This document shows, one piece after another, positions 1-12,560 of a stretch of DNA of 64,000 nt. Location of the stretch: NCBI RefSeq assembly GCF_045679555.1, contig NC_092091.1:13169918-13233917 (forward strand), given 5' to 3'. The stretch's first letter is position 1. Each line of letters opens with the position of its first letter. This DNA is from Salvelinus alpinus (Eukaryota > Chordata > Actinopteri > Salmoniformes > Salmonidae). Both the position numbers and the translations under genes were made by a program. The notes beneath the pieces are model-generated. The model did not search any database, was not told the DNA's origin, and saw nothing but the letters and a program-made list of their open reading frames with translations.

Positions 1-489
1 TCTATAGGAGAAAGCCCTGCCTCCAGCTGTTTGCTTAGAGATTCTAGGGACACTTAGGAGGCCTGCGTCTTGTGACCATAGTGTACGTGTAGGTATGTAC
101 GGCAGGACCAAATCGGAAAGATAGGTAGGAGCAAGCCTACCTGGAGTAATATGATCATATTTTTTGGTTCTAGTCACGATTCTAGCAGCTGTATTTAGCA
201 CTAACTGAAGTTTATTCAGTGCTTTATCCAGGTAGCTGGAAAGTAGAGCATTGCAGTAGTCTAACCTAGAAGTAACAAAAGCATGGATTAATTTTTCTGC
301 ATCATTTTTCGACAGAAAATATCTGATTTTTGCAATGTTACGTAAATGGAAAAAAGCTGTCCTTGAAACAGTCTTGATATGTTCGTCAAAAGAGAGATCA
401 GGGTCCAGAGTAATGCCGAGGTCCTTCACAGTTTTCTTTGAGACGACTGTACAACCATCAAGATTAATTGTCAGATTCAACAGAAGATC

Positions 490-1524
490 TCATTGTTTCT
501 TGGGACTTAGAACAAGCATCTCTGTTTTGTCCGAGTTTAAAAGTAGAACGTTTGCAGCCATCCACTTCCTTATGTCTGAAATACAGGCTTCCAGCGAGGG
601 CAATTTTGGGGCTTCACCATGTTTCCTTGAAATGTACAGCTGTGTGTCATCCGCATAGCAGTGAAAGTTAACATTATGTTTTCGAATGACATCCCCAAGA
701 GGTAAAATATATAGTGAAAACAATAGTGGTCCTAAAACGGAACCTTGAGGAACACCGAAATTTACAGTTGATTTGTCAGAGGACAAACCATTCACGGAGA
801 CAAACTGATATCTTTCCGACAGATAAGATCTAAACCAGGCCAGAACTTGTCCATGTAGACCAATTTGGGTTTCCAATCTCTCCAAAAGAATGTGGTGATC
901 GATGGTATCAAAATCAGCACTAAGGTCTAGGAGCACGAGGACAGATGCAGAGCCTCGGTCTGATGCCATTAAAAGGTAATTTATCACCTTCACAAGTGCA
1001 GTCTCAGTGCTATGATGGGGTCTAAAACCAGACTGAAGCATTTGGTATACATTGTTTGTCTTCAGGAAGGCAGTGAGTTGCTGCGCAACAGCTTTTTCTA
1101 AAAATGTTGAGAGGAATGGGAGATTCGATATAGGCCGATAGTTTTTTATATTTTCTGGATCAAGGTTTGACTTTTTCAAGAGAGCCTTTATTACTGCCAC
1201 TTTTAGTGAGTTTGGTACACATCCGGTGGATAGAGAGCCGTTTATTATGTTCAACATAGGAGGGCCAAGCACAGGAATCAGCTCTTTCAGTAGTTTAGTT
1301 GGAATAGGGTCCAGTATGCAGCTTGAAGGTTTAGAGGCCATGATTATTTTCATCACTGTGTCAAGAGATATAGTACTAAAACACTTGAGTGTCTCCCTTG
1401 ATCCTAGGTCCTGGCAGAGTTGTGCAGACTCAGGACAACTGAGCTTTGGAGGAATGCGCAGATTTAAAGAGGAGTCCGTAATTTGCTTTCTAATGATCAT
1501 GATCTTTTCTTCAAAGAAGTTCAT
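490..1524 (-). pseudogene. LINE reverse transcriptase fragment (344 codons open)
   Basis: This is the longest open piece of the LINE ORF2. RT motifs occur in order: [16 protein letters not shown], the palm motif A in a changed form ([12 protein letters not shown] instead of the usual SAAFDTIDH), [13 protein letters not shown], and the catalytic YADDTQLY. The product would copy LINE RNA into DNA at a nicked target. The upstream endonuclease and the downstream C-terminal part continue on the same strand in other frames, so no complete ORF2 remains. The frame is closed by a stop just after LSPKKQ, where family members continue. Confidence 0.8.
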
Positions 1525-1656
1525 GAATGTATTACTGCTGAAGTGAAAGTCATCCTCTCTTGGGGAATGCTGCTTTTTAGTTAGCTTTGCGACAGTATCA
1601 AAAATAAATTTTGGATTGTTCTTATTTTCCTCAATTAAGTTGGAAAAATAGGATGA

Positions 1657-2346
1657 TCAAGCAGCAGTGAGGGCTCTTCGATACTGCACGGTACTGTCTT
1701 TCCAAGCTAGTCGGAAGACTTCCAGTTTGGTGTGGCGCCATTTCCGTTCCAATATTCTGGAAGCTTGCTTCAGAGCTCGGGTATTTTCTGTATACCAGGG
1801 AGCTAGTTTCTTATGACAAATGTTTTTAGTTTTTAGGGGTGCAACTGCATCTAGGGTATTGCGCAAGGTTAATTTGAGTTCCTCAGTTAGGTGGTTAACT
1901 GATTTTTGTCCTCTGACGTCCTTGGGCAGGCAGAGGGAGTCTGGAAGGGCATCAAGGAATCTTTGGGTTGTCTGAGAATTTATAGCACAACTTTTGATGC
2001 TCCTTGGTTGGGGCCTGAGCAGATTATTTGTTGCGATTGCAAACGTAATAAAATGGTGGTCCGATAGTCCAGGATTATGAGGAAAAACGTTAAAGATCCA
2101 CAACATTTATTCCATGGGACAAAACTAGGTCCAGAGTATGACTGTGGCAGTGAGTAGGTCCGGAGACATGTTGGACAAAACCCACTGAGTCGATGATGGC
2201 TCCAAAAGCCTTTTGGAGTGGGTCTGTGGACTTTTCCATGTGAATATTAAAGTCACCAAAAATGTTAATATTATCTGCTATGACTACAAGGTCCGATAGA
2301 TCAATTAGCCTATCAGAAGCTTCTAAAGCCATGACATCATTTTCTG
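1657..2346 (-). pseudogene. LINE AP-endonuclease domain fragment
   Basis: Two overlapping minus-strand frames, one from about 2346 to 2090 and one from 2106 to 1657, together show the C-terminal half of an APE-type LINE endonuclease: GDFNIHME, then HTLDLVLSHG, then GLSDHHFITF. The SDH motif normally supplies the catalytic His. The frame changes near 2100, so the domain is not continuous. The N-terminal catalytic residues are missing because the copy is 5'-truncated at about 2346. Confidence 0.75.
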
Positions 2347-2562
2347 GCATTTTCCAAGCTGTTTAAAGGCACAGTCTACTTAGTTTATGTAAACTTCTGA
2401 CCCACTGGAATTGTGATACAGTGAATTATAAGTGAAATAATCCATCTGTAAACAATTGTTGGAAAGATTACTTGTGTCATGCACAAAGTAGAAGTCCTAA
2501 CCGACTTGCCAAAACTATAGTTTGTTAACGAGAAATTTGTGGAGTGGTTGAAAAACGAGTTT
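2347..2562 (+). mobile_element. Tc1/mariner 3'-end fragment
   Basis: The sequence matches the well-known salmonid Tc1 3' region: GTAAACTTCTGACCCACTGG at about 2389, then GTGTCATGCACAAAGTAG, then GTTTGTTAACGAGAAATTTG, then GTGGTTGAAAAACGAG. The final terminal repeat that normally follows is missing after 2562, and no transposase remains. Confidence 0.75.
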
Positions 2563-3147
2563 TAAAGTTTTCATTTGATCCCCAATTTGACATACTTCTA
2601 TGAACTTCACATGTTGGTGCTCATAGGGCCTTTCACGTGGAAATGACCATAGGCTACCTGTCTACTTTACTTTCAAGAATGCTTGGCTATTGAATGAGCG
2701 ATAGATAAATGGTAGTCAAATTTTTGTTGTGCAGCGGGAATAAACCAGTCATGTCAGAACATCTGATAGTGATTTAGATATAATACAATTCAAGGAAACA
2801 TATGAGGCTATATGTTGCTATGCCGTCTCCTTACTAATGGCAAATGCATCTCTTTTAGCATTACATTTGAATGTTTTTATTAGCTTACCATTATTATAAT
2901 TCCCGCTCGTCAAACGCTGACATTTCACCCAAAATAACAATATTTGCTTGAAATACAATTCTTCAACCACTAATAGTTGTGCGTAAGTATTGTCTGAGCT
3001 GTACGTCAAGTTCAGAATTGATAAATACCAACCTTCATGGGAAAAATGCTGTACGCAAGGTTTAGTCTTTTTTCTGTGTTCGCACCTTTGGGGTCAACAA
3101 CTAGATTCAGGTTGCAACAGTATCAAACACAAACCTTTGATAAATGA
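2563..3147. other. No gene recognised
   Basis: AT-rich sequence with only short random open frames. No splice-flanked coding segment, RNA gene or known repeat was recognised. It may be old intron or intergenic DNA of the PNPLA relic that follows. Confidence 0.4.
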
Positions 3148-3372
3148 GGCCCTAGGTCAGCGATCATCAACTACATTCAGCCGAGGGCCTTTTGTTTTTT
3201 CTTGAGCGGATGATCAAGGGTTCCAAACATAATTATAAATAATTTGTAGACTGCAAATTGACCGCAAGAAGCGATCACATATACGTACTGTCTCTCTATT
3301 ATGCGTGGGAATACTTTGGAACAGAAATCCAAAATCAATTTCACTTGGAGCTGATTTGCTGTTGTTTTTAGT
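3148..3372. mobile_element. hAT-like non-autonomous repeat fragment
   Basis: Begins near TCAGCGATCATCAACTACAT and continues with CAGCCGAGGGCC, TAATTTGTAGACTGCAAATT and TCTCTCTATTATGCGTGGG to GGAGCTGATTTGCTG. This is a common fish repeat whose ends resemble hAT terminal repeats (CAGGGGTCAGCAACT type). It has no coding capacity. Family assignment is from memory of the pattern only. Confidence 0.45.
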
Positions 3373-3543
3373 CTTATGTCCAACAATAAAAAATAAAAAA
3401 AATGTGGTGTATGAAGGTTGCTACAGTATCAAATGCAAATGTGTCCCTTTCCAGAACAGAGCTGTAAGAATTTGATGTGAATGTCCAGAGAGGCCAGGAA
3501 GTGTAAACTGGGCCCCTGCTCCCCTCTTTTAATCTGATGAAGA

Positions 3544-4307
3544 TGGTCTGTGATTCCATGGAGTGTGACCTTCCAGCTGATGTTCACCTCAGTGCCTTTG
3601 GAAGACTCTGTGTGTCCCTCACCAGAGTGTCCGACGGAAAGATTGTTCTTGTGTCAGAGTTTGACAACAATGTAGAGGTACTGTAGAATGGGTTGGTCCT
3701 CTCATGAGCCCATCATGAAAGCCACTAGAATTGGACCGAATTGTTGCTCTTTTCTTGTTGCTCTTTGTAGTGTCATCATTAAACTTTCATTACTACCCCC
3801 ACAACAAAGGCTGCATTAGACTACCTGGTAAGTTCACTTAGCCCTTTCACACGTGTCCAATGTGGGACTGAAGTTCATTATGTTTTCTAGGCCGGTCTGT
3901 GTAGCTGCTTCATCCCATTTTAGTGTTGTGTGATCCCACCTTCTTACCGTGGAGTGGTGAGTAAATATCTCATGACACTCTGCCGCTCATCTTGACTTTC
4001 TTGCGCTCTCCTCGGCCATTCCATTCCCTGTAACATTGATTGAATCATTTGTCACTATTATGAGTCATAGTAGTCTTATAACCTTTTCTGTCTGTCCGTT
4101 CAGCGCTACGTTGACGGTGCCATAAGTAACGAACTGCCTCATATTGATCTGAAGGTCACCGTTTCCCCGTTCTCAGGTGAGATTGATGTCGGTCTACGGG
4201 AAAGCACACTCAACTTCCACGAGGTGTGCTTCATTAAAGTCAGTATCCAGGTGAACACTGACATCATGTACCGGGTACCCAGCGCATTTTCCCCTCCGGA
4301 GCTTGAG
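3544..4307 (+). pseudogene. Patatin-like phospholipase (PNPLA2/3-type) gene relic, three exons
   Basis: Three splice-flanked segments on the plus strand read the end of a patatin domain. Exon A (to 3677, then GTACTG) gives GRLCVSLTRVSDGK and VLVSEFDNNVE. Exon B (3891-3956, after CTAG, before GTGAGT) gives AGLCSCFIPF, stop, CCVIPPSYRGV. Exon C (4104-4307, after TTCAG, before GTGAGC) gives RYVDGAISNELPHIDLK, VTVSPFSGE and RVPSAFSPPELE. RYVDGA carries the catalytic Asp of the Ser-Asp dyad. PNPLA2/3 enzymes hydrolyse triglycerides on lipid droplets. The 5' exons with the GXSXG serine motif are not seen, and exon B has an in-frame TAG where relatives have Tyr. Together these suggest a pseudogene or displaced duplicate fragment. 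The exon order and phases (0,0) match the family. The start of exon A is uncertain. Confidence 0.75.
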
Positions 4308-4639
4308 GTGAGCCACTGTATTCATTCATTTAATGTAAAGACTAACAATTCAAAAAAATCATATCCAAGAAAATATGATTCTTATGTCAGGAAATCCCCT
4401 CAAGCTGAAATTCGGATATAAGTTGAAACAGAGCCACTGTTTGCCCAAGCGCATTTGTAATATATTTTTTATTGTTAATGAATCAGAGGAGAGGAGCATT
4501 CAGCATCGTGGGGAAAACAATTTGCAGTATATACTCTGCTTTTCTATCACATGTGCAATGATGCATGAGTAGCTTTCGTGTAATATCGCAATTGGACGTG
4601 GAATTTTCACTAAGTACAGATTCCAGCTTTAAACTCTTA

Positions 4640-4744
4640 GGGCTGGTTTCCCAGACGCAGATTAGTAAGCTTAGTCTTGGACAAAAAAATAACTTTAAAT
4701 GGGAAATCTCTGTTGAACATGCTTTTATTCTAGGACTAGTCTGG
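4640..4744. mobile_element. Short palindromic MITE fragment
   Basis: The sequence GGGCTGGTTTCCCAGACGCA and the partner GGACTAGTCTG near 4733-4744 are the outer and inner parts of a common fish palindromic MITE whose two ends read inverted copies of GGGCTGGTTTCCC. The right outer end is missing because the LINE begins there. A piece of the same family lies at 18400-18452. Confidence 0.5.
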
Positions 4745-6416
4745 TCACCCGACGAACCATCAAACAGGCAAAGCATCAATACAGGACTAAGATTGAACCG
4801 TACTACACCGGCTCTGACGCTCGTCGGATGTGGCAGGGCTTACAAATCATTACAGACTACAAAGGGAAGCACAGCCGAGAGCTGCCCAGTGACATGAGCC
4901 TACCAGACGAGCTAAACAAGCTAAACTACTTCTATACTCGCTTTGAGGCAAATAACATTGAAACATGCATGAGAGCACCAGCTGTTCCAGAAGACTGTGT
5001 GATCACGCTCTCCGCAGTGTCTTCAGTGACATGTTCAATGTCTTCCTGTCCGAGTCTGTAATACCAACATGTTTTAAGCAGATCACCATAGTCCCTGTGC
5101 CCAAGAACACTAGAACACTGCCCAAGAACATGGCTCACATCAACACCATTATCCCAGAAACTCTAGACCCACTCCAATTTGCATACCGCCCCAACAGATC
5201 CACAGCTGATGCAATCTTTATTGCACTCCACACTGCCCTTTCCCACCTGGACAAAAGGAACAACTACGTGAGAATGCTATTCATTGACTACAGCTCAGTG
5301 TTCAACACCATATTGCCCTCAAAGCTCATCACTAAGCTAAGGACCCTGGGACTAAACACCTCCCTCTGCAACTGGATCCTGGACTGCCTGACGGGCCGCC
5401 CCCAGGTGGTAAGGGTAGGTAACAACACATCCGCCACACTGATCCTCAACACAGGGGCCCCTCGGGGATGCGGGCTCAGTCCCCTCCTGTACTCCCTGTT
5501 CACTCATGACTGCATGGCCAGGCATGACTCCAACAGCATCATTAAGTTTGCCGATGACACAACGATGAGACAGCCTATAGAGAGGAGGTCAGAGACCTGG
5601 CCGTGTGGTGCCAGGACAACAGCCTCTCCCTCAACGTGATCAGGACAAAGGAAATTATTGTGGACTACAGGAAAAGGAGGACCGAGCACTCCCCCATTCT
5701 CATCGACGGGGCTGTAGTGGAGCAGGTTGAGAGCTTCAAGTTCCTTGGTGTCCACATCACCAAAAAACTATCATGGTCCATGCACACCAAGACAGTCATG
5801 AAGAGGGCACGATATATCCTATTTCCGCCTCCGGAGACTGAAAAGATTTGGCATGGGTCCTCAGATCCTCAATTTCAACAGCTGCACCATCGAGAGCATC
5901 CTGACTGGTTGCATCAATGCCTGGTATGGCAACTGCTCGGCCTCCTACCGCAAGGCACTACAGAAGGTAGTGCGTACAGCGCAGTACATCGCTGGGGCCA
6001 AGCTTCCTGCCATCCAGGACCTCTATACCAGGCGGTGTCAGAGGAAGGCCCTATAAATTGTCAAAGACTCCAGACACCCTAGTCATGGACTGTTCTCGCT
6101 GCTATCGCACCGCAAGCTGTACCGGAGCGCAAAGTCTAGGTCCAAAGGGCTTCTTAAAAGCTTCTACCCCCAAGCCAAAAGACTCCTGAACATCTAATCA
6201 AATGGCTACCCAGACTATTTGCATTGCCCCCCTCTTTTACACCGCTGCTACTCTCTGTTGTTATTATCTGTACATAGTCACTTTAATAACTCTACCTACG
6301 TGTACATATTACCTCAATTACCTCGACTAACCGGTGCCCCCGCTCATTGACTCTGTACCGGTACCTCCATGTATATAGTCTCGCTATTGTTATTTTACTG
6401 CTTGTTACTTACATTT
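4745..6416 (+). mobile_element. LINE (Rex1/CR1-like), 5'-truncated, plus strand
   Basis: A non-LTR element with an RT-coding part (about 4850-6180) and a 3' UTR. RT motifs are [47 protein letters not shown] and FADDTT, followed by the C-terminal VDYRKRR and FKFLGVHITKKLSW. The catalytic FADD is kept. The 3' UTR (CCATGTATATAGTCTCGC) stops at about 6416 before the expected tail, because Tc1 sequence begins there. The same 3' UTR family appears antisense at 55073-55375. Confidence 0.85.
4965..6082 (+). pseudogene. LINE reverse transcriptase, frame-broken
   Basis: The RT reads in one frame from about 5090 to 5575 (palm motifs and FADDTT) and in another from 5603 to about 5830 ([18 protein letters not shown] and FKFLGVHITKK). 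A last piece from about 5853 covers ILTGCINAWYGNCSASYRKA. Frame shifts near 5580 and 5840 make it non-functional. It copied LINE RNA when active. It is closely similar in motif order to the RT remnant at 59.0-59.8 kb but has a different 3' tail. Confidence 0.8.
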
Positions 6417-6417
6417 T

Positions 6418-7374
6418 TTGCTATGAGACTCGAAATTGAGCTCAGTTGCATCCTGTTTCCATTGATCATCCTTGAGATGTTTCTACAACTTGATTGGAGT
6501 CCACCTGTGGTAAATCCAATTGACTGGACATGATTTGGAAAGGCACACACCTGTCTATATAAGGTCTTACATTTGACAGTGCATGTCAGAGCAAAAACCA
6601 AGCCATGAGGTTGAAGGAATTGTCCGTAGAGCTCCAAGACAGGATTGTGTCGAGGCACAGATCTGGGGAAGTGCACCAAAAAACTTCTGCAGCATTGAAG
6701 GTCCCCAAGAACACAGTGGCCTCCATCATTCTTAAATGGAAAAAGTTTGGCACCACCAAGACTCTTCCCAGAGCTGACCAAGAACCCAATGGTTACTATG
6801 ACAGAGTTCCAGAGTTCCACTGTAGGAATGGGAGAAACTCCAAGAAGTCCAACCATCTATGCAGCACTCCACCAATCAGGCCTTTATGGTAGAGTGGCCA
6901 GATGGAAGCCAGTCCTCAGTAAAAAGCACTTGGCAGGCCCACTTGGAATTTACCAAAAGGCAGCTAAAGGACTCTCAGACCGTGAGATACAAGATTCTCT
7001 GGTCTGATGAAACCAACATTGAACTCTTTGGCCTGAATGCGAAGCGTCACGTCTGGAGGAAACCAGGCACCGCTCATAACCTGGCCAATACCATCGCTTC
7101 TGTGAAGAATGGTGGGGGCAGCATCATGCTGTGGAGTTGATATTCAGCGGCAGGGACTGGGAGACTAGTCAGGATCGAGGGAAAGATGAGTGGAGCAAAG
7201 TACAGCGAGATCCTAAGCACACAGCCAAGACAACGCAATAGTGGCTTCGGGACAAGTCTCAATGTCCTTCAGTGGCCCAGCCAGAGTTGAACCCGATCTA
7301 ACATCTCTGGAAAGACCTGAAAATAGCTGTGCAGCGACGCTCCCCATCCAACCTGACAGAGCTTGAGAGGATCT
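6418..7374 (+). mobile_element. Tc1/mariner, left part of a copy split by later insertions (right part 11885-12202)
   Basis: The left part starts inside the element (TGCTATGAGACTCGAAATTG), includes the 5' UTR, and the transposase start MRLKELSVELQDRIV at 6605 with the paired-like helix-turn-helix (NTVASIILKWKKFGTTKT). The DDE part follows: ILWSDETNIELFGLNAKR, then GGGSIMLWS. The coding frame is broken several times and the stretch with the second catalytic Asp is deleted (about 7200). At 7374 the element reads GAGAGGATC and continues at 11885 with TCTGCAG, so a 4.5-kb LINE with its own insertions sits between. Confidence 0.8.
6605..7374 (+). pseudogene. Tc1 transposase, decayed
   Basis: Tc1 transposases cut and paste at TA sites using a DD34E triad. 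The N-terminal 60 residues keep the HTH fold, and ILWSDETNIELFG holds the first catalytic Asp. The second Asp segment (HDND type) is lost in a deletion near 7200, and the frame shifts at about 6790 and 7140. The C-terminal end lies beyond the inserted LINE (VASYPRRLEAVIA-like at about 11940). Confidence 0.7.
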
Positions 7375-7523
7375 TAATTTTGTATTTATTTTATTTATTT
7401 AACCTTTTATTTAATTAGGCAAGTCAGTTAAGAACAAATTATTTTTTACAATGACAACCTACCTAAAGGCAAAAGGCCTCCTGTGGGGACGGGGGCTGGG
7501 ATTAAAATCTCTCTCTCTATATA

Positions 7524-9129
<1,606 letters not shown>

Positions 9130-9371
9130 TATATAGGCCAAAACACGCATAACGACAAGAGAGACAACACTACATGAAGAGAGACCTAAGACCACATAGC
9201 AAGGCAGCAACATGACAACACAGCATGGTAGCAACACAACATGACAACAACATAGTAGCAACACAACATGGTAGCAGCACAAAACATGGTACAAACATTA
9301 TTGGGTACAGACAATAACACAAAGGGCAAGAAGGTAGAGACAACAATACATCACGCAAAGCAGCCACAACT

Positions 9372-9700
9372 TGTCATGTCTGCTTCCGCTCCTCCCCCCT
9401 CTGGCGCTTGAGGGCGCCACGTTACCCTGCATCACTCACTCCTATTCATCCATTACGCACACCTGCCTTCCCTCATCACGCGCATCAGCGTTATTGGACT
9501 CACCTGGACTCACTCATCACCTGTTTATTTCCTCCCCTATATTTGTCAGTTCCCTGCTCTGTTCCCTGCTGCTGCATTGATTGTCTTTTGTTTGTATTAC
9601 TAGTTTGTTGACGCTGTTCCTGTCTCGTTCCATGTCCGTTATTTATTAAATGTTTACTCCCCGTACCTGCTTCGTCTCTCCAGCGTCATTCCATGTGACA
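9372..9700. mobile_element. Solo LTR, 329 bp
   Basis: Begins TGTCATGTCTGC and ends ATGTGACA, with a 5-bp target duplication CAACT at 9367-9371 and 9701-9705. Removing it restores the surrounding LINE sequence. The size, TG..CA ends and 5-bp duplication fit a solo LTR of an LTR retrotransposon, likely Ty3-like. AATAAA-type sequence is not obvious, so orientation is not assigned. Confidence 0.7.
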
Positions 9701-10094
9701 CAACTGTCAGTAAGAGTGTCCATGATTGAGTCTTTGAATGAAGAGATTGAGATAAAACTGTCCAGTTTTTGAGTGTTTGTTGCAGCTCGTTCCAGTCACT
9801 AGCTGCAGTGAACTGAAAAGAAGAAAGACCCAGGGATGTGTGGGCTTTGGGGACCTTTAACAGAATGTGACTAGCAGAATGGGTGTTGTATGTGGAGGAT
9901 CAGGGCTGCAGTAGATATCTCAGATAGGGGGAGTGAGGCCTAAGAGGGTTTTATAAATAAGCATCTTGTGACGGGTATACAGATATTACCCGTTTACGGA
10001 GGAGTATAGAGTGCAGTGATGTGTCCTATAAGGAGCATTGGTGGCAAATCTGAAGGCCGAATGGTAAAGAACATCTAGCCGCGCGGGAGCACCC

Positions 10095-11823
10095 TGTCAT
10101 GACGTTGGCCTGTGGGTGAGGTTTATTACCCCCCCATAAATACCTTTCTCCCTTTCCTCTCTCTTGACTCTACAGAAGGACTCTTGAAAAGCCTTTGTTA
10201 AACATAGAGAGTCTGGGAACATCAAAAGGTGGGGGGAAAGGAACCATATTTCGGTAATCCAACCAGCTGAAAATTTGCATTGGTACTAAATGAATATGAT
10301 GCCAGATCAGTTGGCGTCTGAGACATTATTACTGATGATAGGACGACATAAACTGTATCTTGGAAAGTCTACACATTATAGTTATCAGACTCACATTGAA
10401 TTGTTGTGCAATTTAAATGTTTAAATATGAAACTATTTGTGAAAAGATGACATGTAATTTAGCTTCTTAATTAGAGAATGGTTTGTCATAGAGTAAACTA
10501 TGCTCAACTCAGTGGCCCTGCCCGTGTGAACAGACATTGGTTATAAACTATGACACACGCCCTTCTCTCCCCTCCCATATAAAGCCCTTGACGAAAATGT
10601 AACTTTCTGTTCCGAGGACGTTAGGGCGACAGTCCTATGTTTAAAGGGATCACATAATAAGCTGTTCCAAGGACGTGTGGACTTGAGGTCCCCACGTTGA
10701 AAGGACAAAGACCACCTACAGAACTAAGCCAACCTTAGAGAACCTAACGAAATTAGCATCAAATTTCAATGAGAAGGTGACGACCTACACCCCGGAAGGA
10801 TGAATTTCGACTATACCAGCCAGAATATAGCATGAGCCTAAAGTATGGCAACTTGGTATGAACTTTGAACTCTTATTCACTAAAGAAGTGATACCTCCTA
10901 GCCGTCGCGTTAGCGCAGCAAATGTAAATGTGGGATAGGAGAGGACGGGCAGAGTAGCTGTTCTACCACACGACGACGGTACTACCAAGTACCCATTCTA
11001 CCACCAGATATTCTTCAGAGGACCAGAGATCCATAAAGGACAAACCGGCCTTCCATCGCCGACCAATCTACCGAAGCGGTAGATTGGTAGATTGGTCGGC
11101 GATGGAAGGCCGGTTTGTCCTTTATGGATCTCTGGTCCTCTGAAGAATATCTGGTGGTAGAATGGGTACTTGGTAGTACCGTCGTCGTGTGGTAGAACAG
11201 CTACTCTGCCCGTCCTCTCCTATCCCACATTTACATTTGCTGCGTAAATATTTATTGCATTCTCCTTTTTCAAATGGGCGGTAATTTAGAATATATAAGA
11301 TACTGTATTTACGACAGCATAGCTTCTCCCTTTGTTCTTCAGTCTTTCACTCTTTCACTCAAACCCAACCCCCTTTCCTTTGTGTAATCAGCCATCATGT
11401 CGGCTCCGTCCACCAGGGACGTTTTCTTTATGACATAATTTGTAATCAATGCATGATCTATTCTGTGTATATGTAATTCTGTGTGATTAGTTAGGTATTT
11501 AGTAAATAAATAATTAAACCAAATTTTGTATTGCCGATTCAACTTGTTAGCCAGGGTTCGTGAAGATATCCAAGAATTTACAACTTTCAGATGAGACTTA
11601 ACAAGGTGACGATTAAATATAGACTGCTATTGAGGTAAAAGATGACTAGGTCTTTAAGAGTTTATTCGGAAGATAACAGCTCTATAAACATTATTTCGTG
11701 GTGCCCCGACTTTCTAGTTAATTATTTACCTGATTAGCTTAATCAGGTAATATTAATTACAGAAAAATTATTTTATAGAATAGCATGTCATATCACTTAA
11801 TCCGGCATAGCCAAAGACACGAA
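10095..11823. mobile_element. LTR-like insertion, about 1.73 kb
   Basis: Starts TGTCATGACGTTGGCCTGTG, a recognisable salmonid LTR start, and ends near GGCATAGCCAAAGACACGAA. ACCC occurs at 10091-10094 and again at 11824-11827, which fits a 4-bp target duplication, and the LINE continues correctly on both sides. It has no long open frame, so it looks like a solo LTR or an LTR-only remnant. The perfect inverted repeat at 10914-11244 lies inside it. The family is not certain. Confidence 0.6.
10914..11244. repeat. Perfect 159-bp inverted repeat with 13-bp spacer
   Basis: The left arm is 10914-11072 and the right arm 11086-11244. Reading the right arm in reverse complement gives the left arm with no mismatch found by eye. 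The spacer is GAAGCGGTAGATT, and its own end can also pair with the last bases of the left arm. Such a fold-back is either a very recent inverted duplication or an assembly or cloning artefact. Confidence 0.9.
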
Positions 11824-11884
11824 ACCCTTACCTGCCGATCAACACATTTTGTCTTCGTAATCTAGCATGGGTAGGATGGTCATC

Positions 11885-12202
11885 TGAATGAATCTGCAGA
11901 AAATAAACTCCACAAATACAGGTGTGCCAAGCTTGTAGTGTCATACCCAAGAAGACTCGAGGCTGTAATCGCTGCTCAAGGTGCTTAAACAAAGTACTGA
12001 GCAATGGGTCTGAATACTTATGACATTTCCGTTTAAAAAATAAATAATTTACCAAACATTTCTAAAAACCTGTTTTTGCTTTCTTATTATGTTTGTCGAT
12101 TGAGGAAGGGAACAAACTATTTAATCAATTTTAGAATAAATCTGTAACGTAACACATTGTGGAAAAAGTCAAGGGGTCTGAATACTTTCTGAATGCACTG
12201 TA
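11885..12202 (+). mobile_element. Tc1/mariner, right part of the split copy
   Basis: Continues the Tc1 broken at 7374: TCTGCAG, then CAGGTGTGCCAAGCTTGTAG, the transposase end, and the 3' terminal repeat GGGTCTGAATACTTTCTGAA finishing in TGCACTGTA at about 12202. Together with 6418-7374 it makes one old copy that was the landing site for the whole nest. Confidence 0.78.
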
Positions 12203-12332
12203 GATGTGCCCCAGAGCCATATAAAGAGATGTATCTGTTACGCTGGTTAGGCAGCCTTAGTTGTGGAGCACAGCAGTGTCTTATCTTTGAGTCAGGCACC
12301 AAACCACCATTTCTAATTTAGCATGGTCTTGA

Positions 12333-12560
12333 TCAGGGGTGGGCAAAATACGACCCGTAGGATGAATCCGATTTAAATGTGGCCAGCTTTGAATTTGTTT
12401 AAAAATACAAATAAAAAACATTATTCATAGAAAGAGTGTGGTTCATTGTACCATCTTGGCTAGATTTCAGCCCCTTTGACCTCATACTTAAAGATCGCAG
12501 CACCAATATAACTGACTGGGTTCAAAATAAGGCCAACCGGATGCTTCACATTTATACATC
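12333..12560. mobile_element. hAT-like repeat fragment
   Basis: Begins CAGGGGTGGGCAAAATACGA, the usual start of a group of fish hAT-like non-autonomous repeats, followed by AT-rich sequence (GGCCAGCTTTGAATTTG). No right terminal repeat was found and the boundary at 12560 is approximate. Confidence 0.4.

Larger units (their letters stand above)
1..2346 (-). mobile_element. LINE (L2/CR1-like non-LTR retrotransposon), antisense, running off the left edge
   Basis: The minus strand reads an endonuclease-reverse transcriptase ORF2 in order. The endonuclease part lies at about 1657-2346 (GDFNIHME, then SDHHFITF). The reverse transcriptase is at 490-1524 and the C-terminal RT segment at about 1-490 (similar to SRLDYCNALLSS). 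L2/CR1-type LINEs copy themselves by target-primed reverse transcription, often giving 5'-truncated copies, and this copy stops where a Tc1 piece begins at about 2347. The frame breaks several times between endonuclease, RT and C-terminus, so it is a dead copy. The clade assignment comes from RT motifs only. Confidence 0.85.

Noticed and set aside
3177-3386. 69-codon minus-strand open frame LILDFCSKVFPRIIERQYVY
   Set aside because: It lies in a common fish interspersed repeat and shows no conserved domain.
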